NCBI GenBank assembly: GCA_964442285.1
Contig: CAYTZH010000025.1
Coordinates: forward strand, 4,735 to 68,734
DNA: 64,000 bases
Direction of reading: 5' to 3'
Origin: CAYTZH01 sp964442285
GTDB taxonomy: Bacteria; Myxococcota_A; UBA9160; JAFDET01
Shown: one piece after another, positions 31,139 through 39,638 of the stretch
How the letters are laid out: each line of letters starts with the position of its first letter
Position numbering within the stretch: position 1 is the first letter of the stretch
Made by a program: the position numbers and the translations under genes
The notes under the pieces: generated by a model
What the model was told of the DNA's origin: nothing
Seen by the model: the letters and a program-made list of their open reading frames with translations, nothing else
Database searches by the model: none

Positions 31139-33249
31139 CTCCGGGGCCCACGCGCATCCTGCTCCTGCTGCCCAGCCTCCTGCTGATCGCAGCGACCGAC
31201 GAGGCCGCCCCGACGGAGGCGCCGACGGTCCCCGAGGTGGAGGCCGAGGCCGAGCTGGGTCCGATCGCCCGCCCATCGCCCTACGCGATCCTGGGTGGGC
31301 GGCTGCTGGCGACGCCGCCCTTCGACCCGGCGCTGCCGTGCGGGCCCGAGAGCGGCGTGGCGGGCGAGGTGAAGGCGGCGCTCGGGGCGGGCGATGCGGA
31401 CCTGGCCCGCGAGCGCCTGGGCTCGCTCGACGCCGCTCACGCGGAGCACGCCTTCGTGTCGGCGCTGGTCCAGGCGCGCACCGCGCAGACCGCGGCCGAG
31501 GCCCGAGCGACTCGGGCTGCGCTCGCCGCGGCGTTGGCCGCGCGGCCCCGGGAGGGGAGCCCTCCCGGGAGCGGGCCGAGCGGCGCGGGCCGCGCCTGTC
31601 TGCGGGTGGAGTCGGCGCGCTTCGAGCTCCTGCGCGGCCGCCATCCGGAGGCCGGGGCCGAGGCCCGCCGCGGCGTCGCCCGGGCGAACGCCGTGGGGAG
31701 TGCGGCGCTGGCCGAGCGGGCGCGGTTCCTGCGCGCCGAGGCGCTCCTGGCTGCGGGGCGTCCCGAGGAGGCGGAGCCGCTCTATCGCGGGCTCGCCCGG
31801 GCCGGCGACGTCCGGGTGGCGGCCGCGGCCCGGCTCCGGCTGATCGACGTCCTCTTCGAGCGCGGCGAGGCCCTCCCGCGGCGCGCCGAGTACGAGAAGC
31901 TGCTGGCCCGGGGCGAGGACTTCGGTGCCCGGCCCGAGGCCTGGGGCCTGCGCGCGGCGGAGCTCGCCATCGCCGCGGGCGATCCGCGCGGCGCCCTGGA
32001 CTGGCTGCAGCGCTACGCGCGCAGCGAGCCCGGCGAGGTCGCCGCGGCCGTGGCCCGGGTGCGGTCCGCCGACGTGCGGGCGGCGCTGGGGCAGGGCGTA
32101 CACAGCCGGGTGATCCTGAGCCCGATCGCCGACAAGCTCTCCCGGGAGCCCGTGGGTGCCCTGGCGCGGGTACGGGCCATCGACCTGGGCGTGCTGCGGG
32201 CCGCACCCGAGAGCCGCATCGGGGAGCTGCGGCGCAGCGCCCGGCATCCCCATCGGGGCGTGGCCCGCTATGCCAGCGCGGTGCTCGGGCGGGAGCTGCG
32301 CGAGAGCGGCGAGCTCGATGCCGCGCTCGCGGTCCTGCTGCGCCTGGCCCACGACGCCCTCGCGCCGGAGCTCGAGGCGGGGCTCTCCGAGGAGCTCGAC
32401 GCGCTGCTCGTTGCCGCCGTCGAGGAGGCCGCCGAGGACGACGGCTGCCTGCGTCTCCTCAGCCGGGTGGGGGGCCGTCGCGATCTCTTCGCGCGCCACG
32501 CGCGCCGTCCCGATCCACTCCTGCGGCTCGCCCGCTGCTTCGAGCACGTGGGGCTGCCGGACGGGGCCCAGGACGTCTACCGGAGGCTCGCGCACCAGTT
32601 CGGCGGCGAGTCCGCCGGGCTGGTCCACCTGCCCCTGGCCCGCGCGGCCTTCGCCTCGGGCGACCTCCCCGCCGTGCGCACGACGGCCGTGGCCTGGCTC
32701 CGGCGCGGCGGTCCCGACGCCGACGAGTGGCGACTGCTCCACGGTCTGGCCGAGCTTCGCGACCAGCGGCTCGCCTCCGCCGCCCGGGTGCTGCGGCCGC
32801 TGGTCCGGCGCGGGGCGCCCGAGGGCGAGCGCTGGCGGGCGCTGGCCAGCTTCGCGCGGGCGATCGCGCCGGCGGCGGTGACGGCCGAGGACCGCCGGCT
32901 CCTTGCGCGCGCCCTGGGCGAGCGCCCGGCCGAGGTCGAGGCGGAGCAGGGGGCGTGGCTCGGCGAGGCGGCCCTGGTCGCAGGGCGGGCCTATCGGGAC
33001 GCCCGGCGTCGGGCGCCCGCCTACAACTACTTCAGCCTGGCCCGGACCCTCCTGCCCCCCGGCGCGCGGCGCGGCGAGGCGGCCTACTGGGCCGGGGCCC
33101 TGGCCGCCGAGCGGCCGGACGCCCTCGATGCCTGGACGGCGGCGTCCGCCGAGGCGGCGCTGTGGGCGCGGCTCGCCGACCACGAGCTGCGCATGGTGGT
33201 GCCCCGGAGCGCCTTCGGCCGCACGGCCAGTGGAGCGAAGCGACCATGA
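31135..33249 (+). CDS. Large exported helical-repeat (TPR-like) protein
   Basis: This 704-aa protein has an N-terminal hydrophobic signal (ILLLLPSLLLIAA) followed by a Pro/Glu-rich linker and then about 600 residues of Ala/Leu/Arg helices in paired repeats (for example AERARFLRAEALLAAGRPEE, PLYRGLARAGDVRVAAAARL). Such TPR-like solenoids scaffold protein assemblies, here in the periplasm if the signal is used. Similar large TPR proteins occur in motility and envelope loci of deltaproteobacteria. The start is GTG, overlapping the PilZ stop. The specific partner is unknown. Confidence 0.7.
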   Translation: MTPGPTRILLLLPSLLLIAATDEAAPTEAPTVPEVEAEAELGPIARPSPYAILGGRLLATPPFDPALPCGPESGVAGEVKAALGAGDADLARERLGSLDAAHAEHAFVSALVQARTAQTAAEARATRAALAAALAARPREGSPPGSGPSGAGRACLRVESARFELLRGRHPEAGAEARRGVARANAVGSAALAERARFLRAEALLAAGRPEEAEPLYRGLARAGDVRVAAAARLRLIDVLFERGEALPRRAEYEKLLARGEDFGARPEAWGLRAAELAIAAGDPRGALDWLQRYARSEPGEVAAAVARVRSADVRAALGQGVHSRVILSPIADKLSREPVGALARVRAIDLGVLRAAPESRIGELRRSARHPHRGVARYASAVLGRELRESGELDAALAVLLRLAHDALAPELEAGLSEELDALLVAAVEEAAEDDGCLRLLSRVGGRRDLFARHARRPDPLLRLARCFEHVGLPDGAQDVYRRLAHQFGGESAGLVHLPLARAAFASGDLPAVRTTAVAWLRRGGPDADEWRLLHGLAELRDQRLASAARVLRPLVRRGAPEGERWRALASFARAIAPAAVTAEDRRLLARALGERPAEVEAEQGAWLGEAALVAGRAYRDARRRAPAYNYFSLARTLLPPGARRGEAAYWAGALAAERPDALDAWTAASAEAALWARLADHELRMVVPRSAFGRTASGAKRP

Positions 33250-33845
33250 GCGACCTGCGCGAAGCCCTCGCCGCGGCCCTGACCCTGGACATGCGGAGTC
33301 CCCTCGCGCGCATCGAGCTCGCGGCGAGCCGACTCCAGCGCGAGGCGCTGACGCCCTCGGCCCGCTCGCTCGCGGACGGGGTCTCCGCTGCGGTGTCGGA
33401 GCTCGACGCGCTGATCGCGCGGACGGTGTCGGTGCTGGTGCCCCGTCCCCAGGCGCCGTCCCGGCCGCTCCGCCCGGCGCTGTGCGCCGCCCGCGCGCGG
33501 CTGGCTCCGTCGCTGGCGGCCCGTGGCATCAGCTGGGGCGAGCCGGGCGACGGCGAGGCGTCGGGCGACCCCGAGCTGCTGCGCCGGGCCGCCGCCATCC
33601 TCGCCAGCGACGCCGCGCGAGGCGCGGAGGCGGGATCGCGTTTCCGGATCGACCTGGAGGAGCGCCCGTCCCACTTCGGGGTGCGGCTCACGGTCGAGGC
33701 CCGCGGCGAGCTCGAGGCGGCCTTCGAGGCGTCGCGGATCCTGGTCCTGGGCCACGGCGGCGAGTTCCGCCACGGGCCCGTCGACGGGGGCTGGCAGGCC
33801 GAGATCTGGCTGCCGCGGGAGGGGCCGGCGTGCGCCGGGTCCTGA
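33246..33845 (+). CDS. Degenerate histidine kinase (FlrB/FleS-like position) lacking the phospho-His
   Basis: This 199-aa protein begins with a recognisable HisKA helix, ALTLDMRSPLARIELAASRL. In the H-box pattern S-H-E-L-R-T-P-L the histidine position is Leu14. The C-terminal half looks like a remnant ATPase fold (PELLRRAAAILASDAAR, FEASRILVLGHGGEF, WQAEIWLPREG), but no N-box Asn or D-x-G-x-G is visible. It has no sensor or PAS domain. It overlaps the sigma-54 activator gene by 16 bp, where an active kinase is expected. It may act as a binding partner rather than a kinase. Confidence 0.7.
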   Translation: MSDLREALAAALTLDMRSPLARIELAASRLQREALTPSARSLADGVSAAVSELDALIARTVSVLVPRPQAPSRPLRPALCAARARLAPSLAARGISWGEPGDGEASGDPELLRRAAAILASDAARGAEAGSRFRIDLEERPSHFGVRLTVEARGELEAAFEASRILVLGHGGEFRHGPVDGGWQAEIWLPREGPACAGS

Positions 33846-35122
33846 TCGTCGACGGCTCGGCGGGCCTCGGCAAGGAGCTCGTGGGCGCGGTCCAGGGCGC
33901 CGGCTTCGCGGCGGAGTGCCTCACGGACGCCGGCGTCGCCCTGCGCCGCCTGGCCGAGGATCCCGCCGACGTGATCCTGCTCGACCTGCCGGGGCTCGAG
34001 GCCCTCCCCAGCCTCGACACGATCCGGCGCCGGGCCCCCGCCGCGCCGGTCATCGCCACGAGCGCCCACGACTCGGTCGAGCTCGCCGTGGCGGCCATGA
34101 AGCGCGGCGCGCGGGACTTCCTGCGCAAGCCCTTCCGGATCGACGACCTCGAGGCGGCGCTCGTCGCCGCGGCGCGCGGCGGCCCGGACGAGGTCGCCGA
34201 CCTGCTGCCGACCCGGGACCCGGGCATGGAGCGGCTGCTGGCCGAGGCGCGGGCCGCGGCCGCCAGCGAGGTGACCGTGCAGATCGTCGGGGAGAGCGGC
34301 ACCGGCAAGGAGCGACTCGCCCGCTACGTCCACGCCCACAGCGCCCGGCGCCGCGGACCGCTGCAGGTCGTGTCCTGCGCGGCGCTTCCCGAGGCGCTCG
34401 CCGAGAGCGAGCTCTTCGGGCAGGAGCGCGGGTCCTTCACCGGTGTCGCGGAGGCCCGCTTCGGTCAGGTCCGCGCGGCCCAGGGCGGCACCCTCGTGCT
34501 CGACGACGTGGCCGAGGCCTCGCTCCAGCTCCAGCCGAAGCTGCTGCGGGTGCTCCAGGAGCGGGAGGTGCATCCGGTGGGTGCTGCGGCGCCGACGCCG
34601 GTGGACGTGCGCGTGATCGCGACCGCCCAGCGGGATCTGGCCGCCGAGGTCGCCCTCGGGCGCTTCCGCGAGGACCTCTACTATCGGCTCGACGTGGTGG
34701 TGCTGCGGGTCCCGCCGCTTCGCGAGCGCCCCCAGGATGTCCCGTACCTGGCCGAGCGGCTCCTGGCGCGCTTCGCCGAGGCCGCCGACGCGGAGCCGCC
34801 CCGCCTGGGCACGGCGGCGCGCGCGGCGCTGTCCCGGCACCCGTTCCGCGGCAACGTGCGCGAGCTCGAGAACCTGATGCGCCGCGCCGTGGTCCACTTC
34901 CCCGGCCGCGAGGTGGAGCCGCAGCGCCTGCTCACGCTGCGCAGCGCTCCCCGCTCCCCGCTCCCCGCCGCGGACGGCGGGCTCAACCTGCGCGCCCTCG
35001 AGCAGCAGGCGATTCGCCGCGGGCTGGCGGCCACCGGCGGCAATCGCACCGCCGCCGCACGGGCCCTCGGGATCAGCGTCCGGACGCTGCGCAACAAGAT
35101 CCGCCTCTACGGCCTGGCCTGA
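33830..35122 (+). CDS. Sigma-54-dependent response regulator, flagellar activator (FlrC/FleR/FlgR type)
   Basis: This 430-aa NtrC-type protein has three domains. The receiver (1-115) keeps Asp52 and Lys100 but has Asp8-Gly9 where two acidic residues are usual. The AAA+ domain has Walker A GESGTGKE (154-161), GSFTGV (201-206) in place of the sigma-54-contacting GAFTGA, and LVLDDV as Walker B. A Fis-type helix-turn-helix ends the protein (GNRTAAARALGISVRTLRNK). It is the obvious activator of the sigma-54 flagellar promoters here. The start is GTG 33830. The partner kinase gene is degenerate. Confidence 0.9.
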   Translation: MRRVLIVDGSAGLGKELVGAVQGAGFAAECLTDAGVALRRLAEDPADVILLDLPGLEALPSLDTIRRRAPAAPVIATSAHDSVELAVAAMKRGARDFLRKPFRIDDLEAALVAAARGGPDEVADLLPTRDPGMERLLAEARAAAASEVTVQIVGESGTGKERLARYVHAHSARRRGPLQVVSCAALPEALAESELFGQERGSFTGVAEARFGQVRAAQGGTLVLDDVAEASLQLQPKLLRVLQEREVHPVGAAAPTPVDVRVIATAQRDLAAEVALGRFREDLYYRLDVVVLRVPPLRERPQDVPYLAERLLARFAEAADAEPPRLGTAARAALSRHPFRGNVRELENLMRRAVVHFPGREVEPQRLLTLRSAPRSPLPAADGGLNLRALEQQAIRRGLAATGGNRTAAARALGISVRTLRNKIRLYGLA

Positions 35123-35158
35123 CCGGCGCTCCAGACCGGAAGCCTTTTCCGTCGCGAC

Positions 35159-35173
35159 GTCTCGATCTGAAAC
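35159..35173 (+). promoter_or_regulatory. Predicted enhancer site upstream of flgB
   Basis: GTCTCGATCTGAAAC matches 14 of 15 positions of the local consensus GTTTCGAYCTGAAAC. Its centre is about 94 bp upstream of the predicted sigma-54 start of the flgB operon. Confidence 0.65.
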
Positions 35174-35233
35174 ACGCGCGCGCGCCCGGGGCGCCGAAGC
35201 AGCGGGAGAGCGCGCCTCGGCGGGACCTCGGGT

Positions 35234-35249
35234 GGGCACGCGGCTTGCT
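35234..35249 (+). promoter_or_regulatory. Sigma-54 promoter of the flgB-flgE operon
   Basis: GGGCACGCGGCTTGCT fits the sigma-54 pattern; only the first base differs from TGGCAC. The predicted start near 35260 leaves a 15-nt leader that holds just the GGGGGGAGGG ribosome site before flgB. Confidence 0.83.
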
Positions 35250-35274
35250 TCGTACCCGTCCGGGGGGAGGGACC

Positions 35275-35658
35275 ATGCAGATCCTCGGTGAGGCCGCGCC
35301 GCTTCTCGTGCGCTCGCTCGACTACCGGATGACCCGGCAGGGCGTCCTGGCCGGAAACCTCGTCAACGTCGACACGCCCGGCTACCGGCGCGCGGACATC
35401 CGCTTCGACGCGCTGCTCGACCAGGCCGACGCGGGCCTGCGTCGCACCGACGCGCGACACCTGCCCGGGCCCGGCAAGGAGGCCCACTATCGGACGGAGC
35501 GGGGCCCGCGCGGGACCCGCCCGGACGGAAACGGCGTGGACCTCGACCGGGAGCTCATCCGGATGTCGCGCAACGCCGGCGCCTTCGGCGATCAGGCCGC
35601 CGTGCTCACGCGCCTGATCGGCCTGAGCCGCATGGCCATTTCGGGTCAGCCGGCATGA
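35275..35658 (+). CDS. flgB: FlgB, flagellar proximal rod protein
   Basis: This 127-aa rod protein has LDYRMTRQGVLAGNLVNVDT then PGYRRADIRF, the rod-family N-terminal motif with N-x-x-N-x-x-T-P-G-Y, and GNGVDLDRELIRMSRNAGAF towards the end. FlgB is the most proximal rod subunit, next to FliE and the MS ring. ATG 35275 lies just after the ribosome site. It is first in the flgB-flgC-fliE order and overlaps flgC by 4 bp. Confidence 0.93.
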   Translation: MQILGEAAPLLVRSLDYRMTRQGVLAGNLVNVDTPGYRRADIRFDALLDQADAGLRRTDARHLPGPGKEAHYRTERGPRGTRPDGNGVDLDRELIRMSRNAGAFGDQAAVLTRLIGLSRMAISGQPA

Positions 35659-36080
35659 CGCTCGGGGATGTCGTCGACGTGGCGGTCTCGGGACTCGTCG
35701 CCCAGCGGGCCCGGATGACCGCGACCGCCTCCAACATCGCCAACGCCCACACCACGCGGACGGCGTCGGGCGGCCCCTATCGCCGCCGGGATCCCGTCTT
35801 CCGCGCCGAGCCCATGGGCGGCGCCTTCGCCGGGGAGCTGGAACGCCAGGTGCGCAAGGTCGTGGTGGAGCGGGTGGTGGAGGATCCGCGCAACGGCCCG
35901 CGGCGCTACCAGCCCGGCCATCCGGACGCCGACGGAGCGGGCTTCGTGTCCTATCCGCGGGTCAATCCCATGGAGGAGATGGGCAACATGCTCTCGGCCA
36001 GCCGCTCCTTCGAGGCCAACCTCGCCGTGCTCCGGAAGGTGCGGGCCATGGGCGACGCAGTCCTGGGCATCGGGCGCTAG
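35655..36080 (+). CDS. flgC: FlgC, flagellar proximal rod protein
   Basis: This 141-aa protein has VAVSGLVAQRARMTATASNI and ANAHTTRTASGGPYRRRDPVF, VRKVVVERVVEDPRNGPRRY, then GHPDADGAGFVSYPRVNPME and MLSASRSFEANLAVLRKVRA, the full FlgC pattern. It builds the rod with FlgB and FlgF. The length is standard (about 135-150 aa). It sits between flgB and fliE. Confidence 0.95.
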   Translation: MTLGDVVDVAVSGLVAQRARMTATASNIANAHTTRTASGGPYRRRDPVFRAEPMGGAFAGELERQVRKVVVERVVEDPRNGPRRYQPGHPDADGAGFVSYPRVNPMEEMGNMLSASRSFEANLAVLRKVRAMGDAVLGIGR

Positions 36081-36082
36081 CC

Positions 36083-36382
36083 GTGGCGGACGACGTGCGC
36101 ATCGCCCCGTCCCTCGAGCCCTTCGTCGACCGCCGGGGCGCGTCGCGGGCGACCGGAGGGGCGGCGTCCGACTTCGCGCGGCTCTTCGGGGACGCCATTG
36201 CCGAGGCGAACCGCGCCCAGCGCGCCGCCGACCAGACGGCCGCCGACATGGTGGCGGATAAGGCCGGCACGATGGAGACCATCGTCGCGGTCACCAAGGC
36301 CGAGATGTCCCTGCGCATGGTGCTCTCCATGCGCAACCGCGCCCTGGAGGCCTTCCAGGAAGTGCTGCGGCTGCAGGTGTAG
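36083..36382 (+). CDS. fliE: FliE, MS ring-rod junction protein
   Basis: This 99-aa protein has SDFARLFGDAIAEANRAQRA and MVADKAGTMETIVAVTKAEM, ending SLRMVLSMRNRALEAFQEVL, the conserved FliE C-terminal helix. FliE links the MS ring to the rod and is the first export substrate. The start is GTG 36083, 2 bp after the flgC stop, giving the usual short size. Confidence 0.93.
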   Translation: MADDVRIAPSLEPFVDRRGASRATGGAASDFARLFGDAIAEANRAQRAADQTAADMVADKAGTMETIVAVTKAEMSLRMVLSMRNRALEAFQEVLRLQV

Positions 36383-36385
36383 GCG

Positions 36386-37993
36386 ATGGCGCTCGGCGAC
36401 TCGCTCCAGAACGTCCTCGCCCAGTTCCGCGCCCTGCCGCCGGGGCGACAGCTGGTGCTGCTGCTGGCCGCGGCGGGCTCCCTGGCCTTCTTCGGCTGGA
36501 TGGCCACCGGGGTGGGGCGCCCCGACTACCGGCTCCTCTACCGCGGCCTGCCACCGGACGAGGCGGCCTCGGTGGTGGACGCCCTGGACCAGCAGAACAT
36601 CCCGTACCGGGTGGAGGACGAGGGAAGCGCCCTCTACGTGCCGGCCTCCCACGTCCACCTGGCCCGCATCCGCCTCGCCGGCAGCGGCCTGCCCGGGGGC
36701 GGTGGACCCGGCCTCGAGATCTTCGACCGCCCGGGCTTCGGGGTCACGGATTTCGTCCATCAGGTGAACTGGCAGCGGGCGCTGCAGGGCGAGCTGACCC
36801 GCAGCATCGAGCAGCTGGCGGCGGTGGAGCGGGCGCGGGTGCAGCTCGCGATTCCCGAGCGCAGCGTGTTCGTGAGGACCGAGCAGCCGCGGGCCTCGGC
36901 CTCGGTGGTGGTGAAGCTGGCCCCGGGGCGCGACCTGGAGGCCGAGCAGGTGAGGGCGATCGTCCATCTCGTGGCCTCGAGCGTCGACAGCCTCGAGGCC
37001 GGCCAGGTCACCCTGGTGGACGACCGCGGCCGCATGCTGGCGCCCCTGGGCGACGGGACGCCGGGGCCCTCGGCGCCCGGCGGGAACCTCCAGTACCAGG
37101 CGCGCCTCGAGCGCGAGCTCGCCCAGCGGGTGCAGACGATCCTCGAGCCCACGGTCGGCATGGGCCGGGTCGTGGCCAAGGTCCGAGCGGATCTGCTGTG
37201 GACGCAGACCGAGACCACCGAGGAGCGCTTCGACCCCGACTCCCAGGTGGCGCGCAGCGAGCAGCGCAGCACCGAGTCGTCCAGCGAGGGAGCGGGCGCC
37301 AACGGCGGCGTGCCGGGGGTCGCCGCCAACAGCCCGGACCTGGGCGGCGCCGGGGGCGTGGCCGGCGGCGAGAGCGCCTCGTCCTCCCGCACCTCGGAAA
37401 CCGTGAACTACGAGATCAGCAAGACCGTGGTGCACCAGGTGGAGCCGGTGGGAGAGGTCGAACGCCTGCACGTCGCCGTGCTGGTGGACGGCGCGCCCAC
37501 GGAGGACGGCGCCTTCCAGGCCTGGGACGCGCCCTCGCTGCAGCGATTCGAAGAGCTCACGAAGCGCGCCGTCGGCTTCTCCGCGGATCGCGGCGACCAG
37601 ATCAGCGTCCAGAGCGCGCCGTTCCGCAGTCTGACCGTCGAGGAAGACGGCGGCGGCGGGCTGTCCCCCGACGTGTGGCTGCTCCTCTCCTCCCTGCTCC
37701 ACTACGGCGCCCTGTTCCTGGCCTTCGTGCTCTTCGCCCGCCTGGTGTTCAAGCCGCTGCTGGGCGCGGCCACGAGCGGGGGAGAGGCGGCGTCGCTGCC
37801 CATGACCGCGGAGCAGCTCGAGGCGCAGCTCGCCCTCGGCCAGGGCAGCGAGGCGGCGCTCTCCGCCGCGGCCGCCGCGGGCCTCTCGGTGCCGGCGCCT
37901 GAGCCCACCCTGGCCGAGCAGGTCGGCGCGGTGGCCCAGGAGCGCGGCGAGGACAGCGTGCGCACGCTCCGCAACTGGCTGGGCGAGGAGTAG
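36386..37993 (+). CDS. fliF: FliF, flagellar MS-ring protein
   Basis: This 535-aa protein has two membrane helices: LVLLLAAAGSLAFFGWMA (N-terminal) and WLLLSSLLHYGALFLAFVLF (near residue 435). Between them lie the ring-building motifs YRLLYRGLPPDEAASVVDAL, VERARVQLAIPERSVFVRTE and the export-gate-like segment ending NYEISKTVVHQVEPVGEVER. A C-terminal tail (HAVEDS-like, EDSVRTLRNWLGEE) is the FliG-binding segment. FliF forms the MS ring in the inner membrane. ATG 36386 follows fliE by 3 bp. Confidence 0.95.
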   Translation: MALGDSLQNVLAQFRALPPGRQLVLLLAAAGSLAFFGWMATGVGRPDYRLLYRGLPPDEAASVVDALDQQNIPYRVEDEGSALYVPASHVHLARIRLAGSGLPGGGGPGLEIFDRPGFGVTDFVHQVNWQRALQGELTRSIEQLAAVERARVQLAIPERSVFVRTEQPRASASVVVKLAPGRDLEAEQVRAIVHLVASSVDSLEAGQVTLVDDRGRMLAPLGDGTPGPSAPGGNLQYQARLERELAQRVQTILEPTVGMGRVVAKVRADLLWTQTETTEERFDPDSQVARSEQRSTESSSEGAGANGGVPGVAANSPDLGGAGGVAGGESASSSRTSETVNYEISKTVVHQVEPVGEVERLHVAVLVDGAPTEDGAFQAWDAPSLQRFEELTKRAVGFSADRGDQISVQSAPFRSLTVEEDGGGGLSPDVWLLLSSLLHYGALFLAFVLFARLVFKPLLGAATSGGEAASLPMTAEQLEAQLALGQGSEAALSAAAAAGLSVPAPEPTLAEQVGAVAQERGEDSVRTLRNWLGEE

Positions 37994-37996
37994 CCC

Positions 37997-39004
37997 TTGC
38001 CCATCGAGTTCGAGCAGCTGACGGGCGTGGAGAAGGCGGGCGTGCTGGTCCTGTCCCTGCCGCCGGACATGGTCCGGGCCTTCCTGTCGCGGCTCGAGAA
38101 CGGCGAGGTGGAGCGGGTGCTGGCGGCGGTGTCGCGGCTGGACGAGATCCCGCCGCGGGTCCAGGAGAAGGTCCTGATGGAGTTCCAGGAGCTGCTCGGC
38201 CAGCGGGACTACGCCATACGCGGCGGGCGCGAGCGCGCGCTCGACCTGATCGAGCGCACCCTCGACGACGTCCGGGCCGGCGAGATCCTCGCCAAGCTGG
38301 GACGCGACGAGAAGCGCATCGACTGGACCATCCGCTCCTACGAGCCCGCCTTCGTGGCCCAGACCATCGGCTCCGAGCACCCGCAGACCATCGCGCTGAT
38401 CCTCTCCCAGGTGCCCTCGGATCGCGGCGCCGCGGTGATCGCCGCGCTCCCCGACGACGTCAGCGCCGAGGTGGTGCTGCGCCTGGCGAACCTGTCCGCC
38501 GTCTCGAACGAGGTGATGACCGACCTCGAGGAGGACGTGGCGGCGCTCTTCGGCCGGCGGGTCGGCCCATCGACCCGCGTGGGCGGCACCGACAGCGCCG
38601 CCAAGATGCTGAACCGCGTGCCGAAGTCCGAGGGCAACGAGATCCTCGACGGCGTGAGCGAGCGGAACGCGGACGTCGCCAACGAGATCCGCCGCCGCAT
38701 GCTGACCTTCAACGATCTCACCTCCATCGACCGGCGCGGCTTCCAGGCCCTGCTGCGGGAGGTCCCCACCGAGGATCTGGTGGTCGCCCTCAAGACCGCC
38801 TCCGACGACATGCGCGAGAAGGTGTTCCAGAACATCTCCTCGCGCGCCGCGGACCAGATCCGCGAAGAGAGCGAGCTGCTCGGACCCATGCGCCTGTCGG
38901 AGGTGGAGCGGGTCCAGGAGATGATCGTCGACGTCGCGCGCCGCCTCGAGGAAGAAGGGCGGCTCGAGATCGACGCAGGAGCCGCGGGCGATGTCCTCGT
39001 TTGA
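37997..39004 (+). CDS. fliG: FliG, flagellar motor switch protein
   Basis: This 335-aa protein has the N-terminal FliF-binding domain (GVEKAGVLVLSLPPDMVRAF), the EHPQTIALILSQVPSDRGAA motif of the middle domain, and a C-terminal torque-generating helix with charged residues (EKVFQNISSRAADQIREESE). FliG couples MotA movement to rotation and, with FliM/FliN, switches direction. Those two genes are not in the window. The start is TTG 37997. The 3' end overlaps fliH by 14 bp. Confidence 0.95.
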   Translation: MPIEFEQLTGVEKAGVLVLSLPPDMVRAFLSRLENGEVERVLAAVSRLDEIPPRVQEKVLMEFQELLGQRDYAIRGGRERALDLIERTLDDVRAGEILAKLGRDEKRIDWTIRSYEPAFVAQTIGSEHPQTIALILSQVPSDRGAAVIAALPDDVSAEVVLRLANLSAVSNEVMTDLEEDVAALFGRRVGPSTRVGGTDSAAKMLNRVPKSEGNEILDGVSERNADVANEIRRRMLTFNDLTSIDRRGFQALLREVPTEDLVVALKTASDDMREKVFQNISSRAADQIREESELLGPMRLSEVERVQEMIVDVARRLEEEGRLEIDAGAAGDVLV

Positions 39005-39638
39005 GCCGGATGCGGCCCAGCCGCTGCAGGGCTTCGTGGCCGAGCCCCTGGCCGGAAGCGCGGCCCCGTTCAGCCAGGAGTCGGCTCCGGCGGCGGGCGT
39101 GGCGCCGCCCGAAGATCCCGAGCGGGTGCGCCAGCGCGCCTTCGAGGAGGGCCGGGAGGCCGGCCGCGCCGAGCTTCCCTGGCGCGAGGCGGAGGGCCTG
39201 CGCGCCGCGACCGGAGCGCTGGAGCAGGCGGTGCGGGCGCTGACGGCGCTCCGCCGCGACTACCTCCGCAGCCACCGCCGCGCCGTCGTCGATCTGGCGG
39301 TCGCGGTGGCCGAGCGGATCCTGGTTCGGGAGGTCGCCGGCGTCCCGGACGCGCTCGCGGCGATGGTGAGCCGGGCCCTCGAGTCCATCGAGGAGGGCGA
39401 GCCGTTGCGGGTGCACCTCTCGCCCCGAGACGCGGAGACGCTGGCCGCCGCCGATCCGGCTCCCCTGACCGGGCTCCGGAACGAGGGCCTCGAGATCGTC
39501 TCCGACGACGAGCTCTGCGACGGAGATGTCCGCCTTCGGGCCGACGTCACCGAGGTGGACGCGCGCCTCGGCGCACTGCTCGCGCGCGTGCGGGAAGACC
39601 TCCTGCGCGCCGTCGACGCCGAAGAGGGGACGGCGTGA
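38991..39638 (+). CDS. fliH: FliH, flagellar export ATPase regulator
   Basis: This 215-aa protein has a variable N-terminus with Ala/Pro/Glu, a helix with AFEEGREAGRAE (the G-x-x-x-G repeat zone typical of FliH), and a V-ATPase E-subunit-like C-terminus (VVDLAVAVAERILVREVAG, VSDDELCDGDVRLRADVTEV). FliH forms a dimer that holds FliI ATPase at the export gate and C ring. It lies between fliG and fliI and overlaps both. Confidence 0.9.
   Translation: MSSFEPDAAQPLQGFVAEPLAGSAAPFSQESAPAAGVAPPEDPERVRQRAFEEGREAGRAELPWREAEGLRAATGALEQAVRALTALRRDYLRSHRRAVVDLAVAVAERILVREVAGVPDALAAMVSRALESIEEGEPLRVHLSPRDAETLAAADPAPLTGLRNEGLEIVSDDELCDGDVRLRADVTEVDARLGALLARVREDLLRAVDAEEGTA

Noticed and set aside
29695..33183. 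A minus-strand open frame of about 1,160 codons across the regulator operon
   Set aside because: It is low-complexity and overlaps well-supported genes on both strands (NeuB-like, PilZ, repeat protein), so it is a shadow frame.
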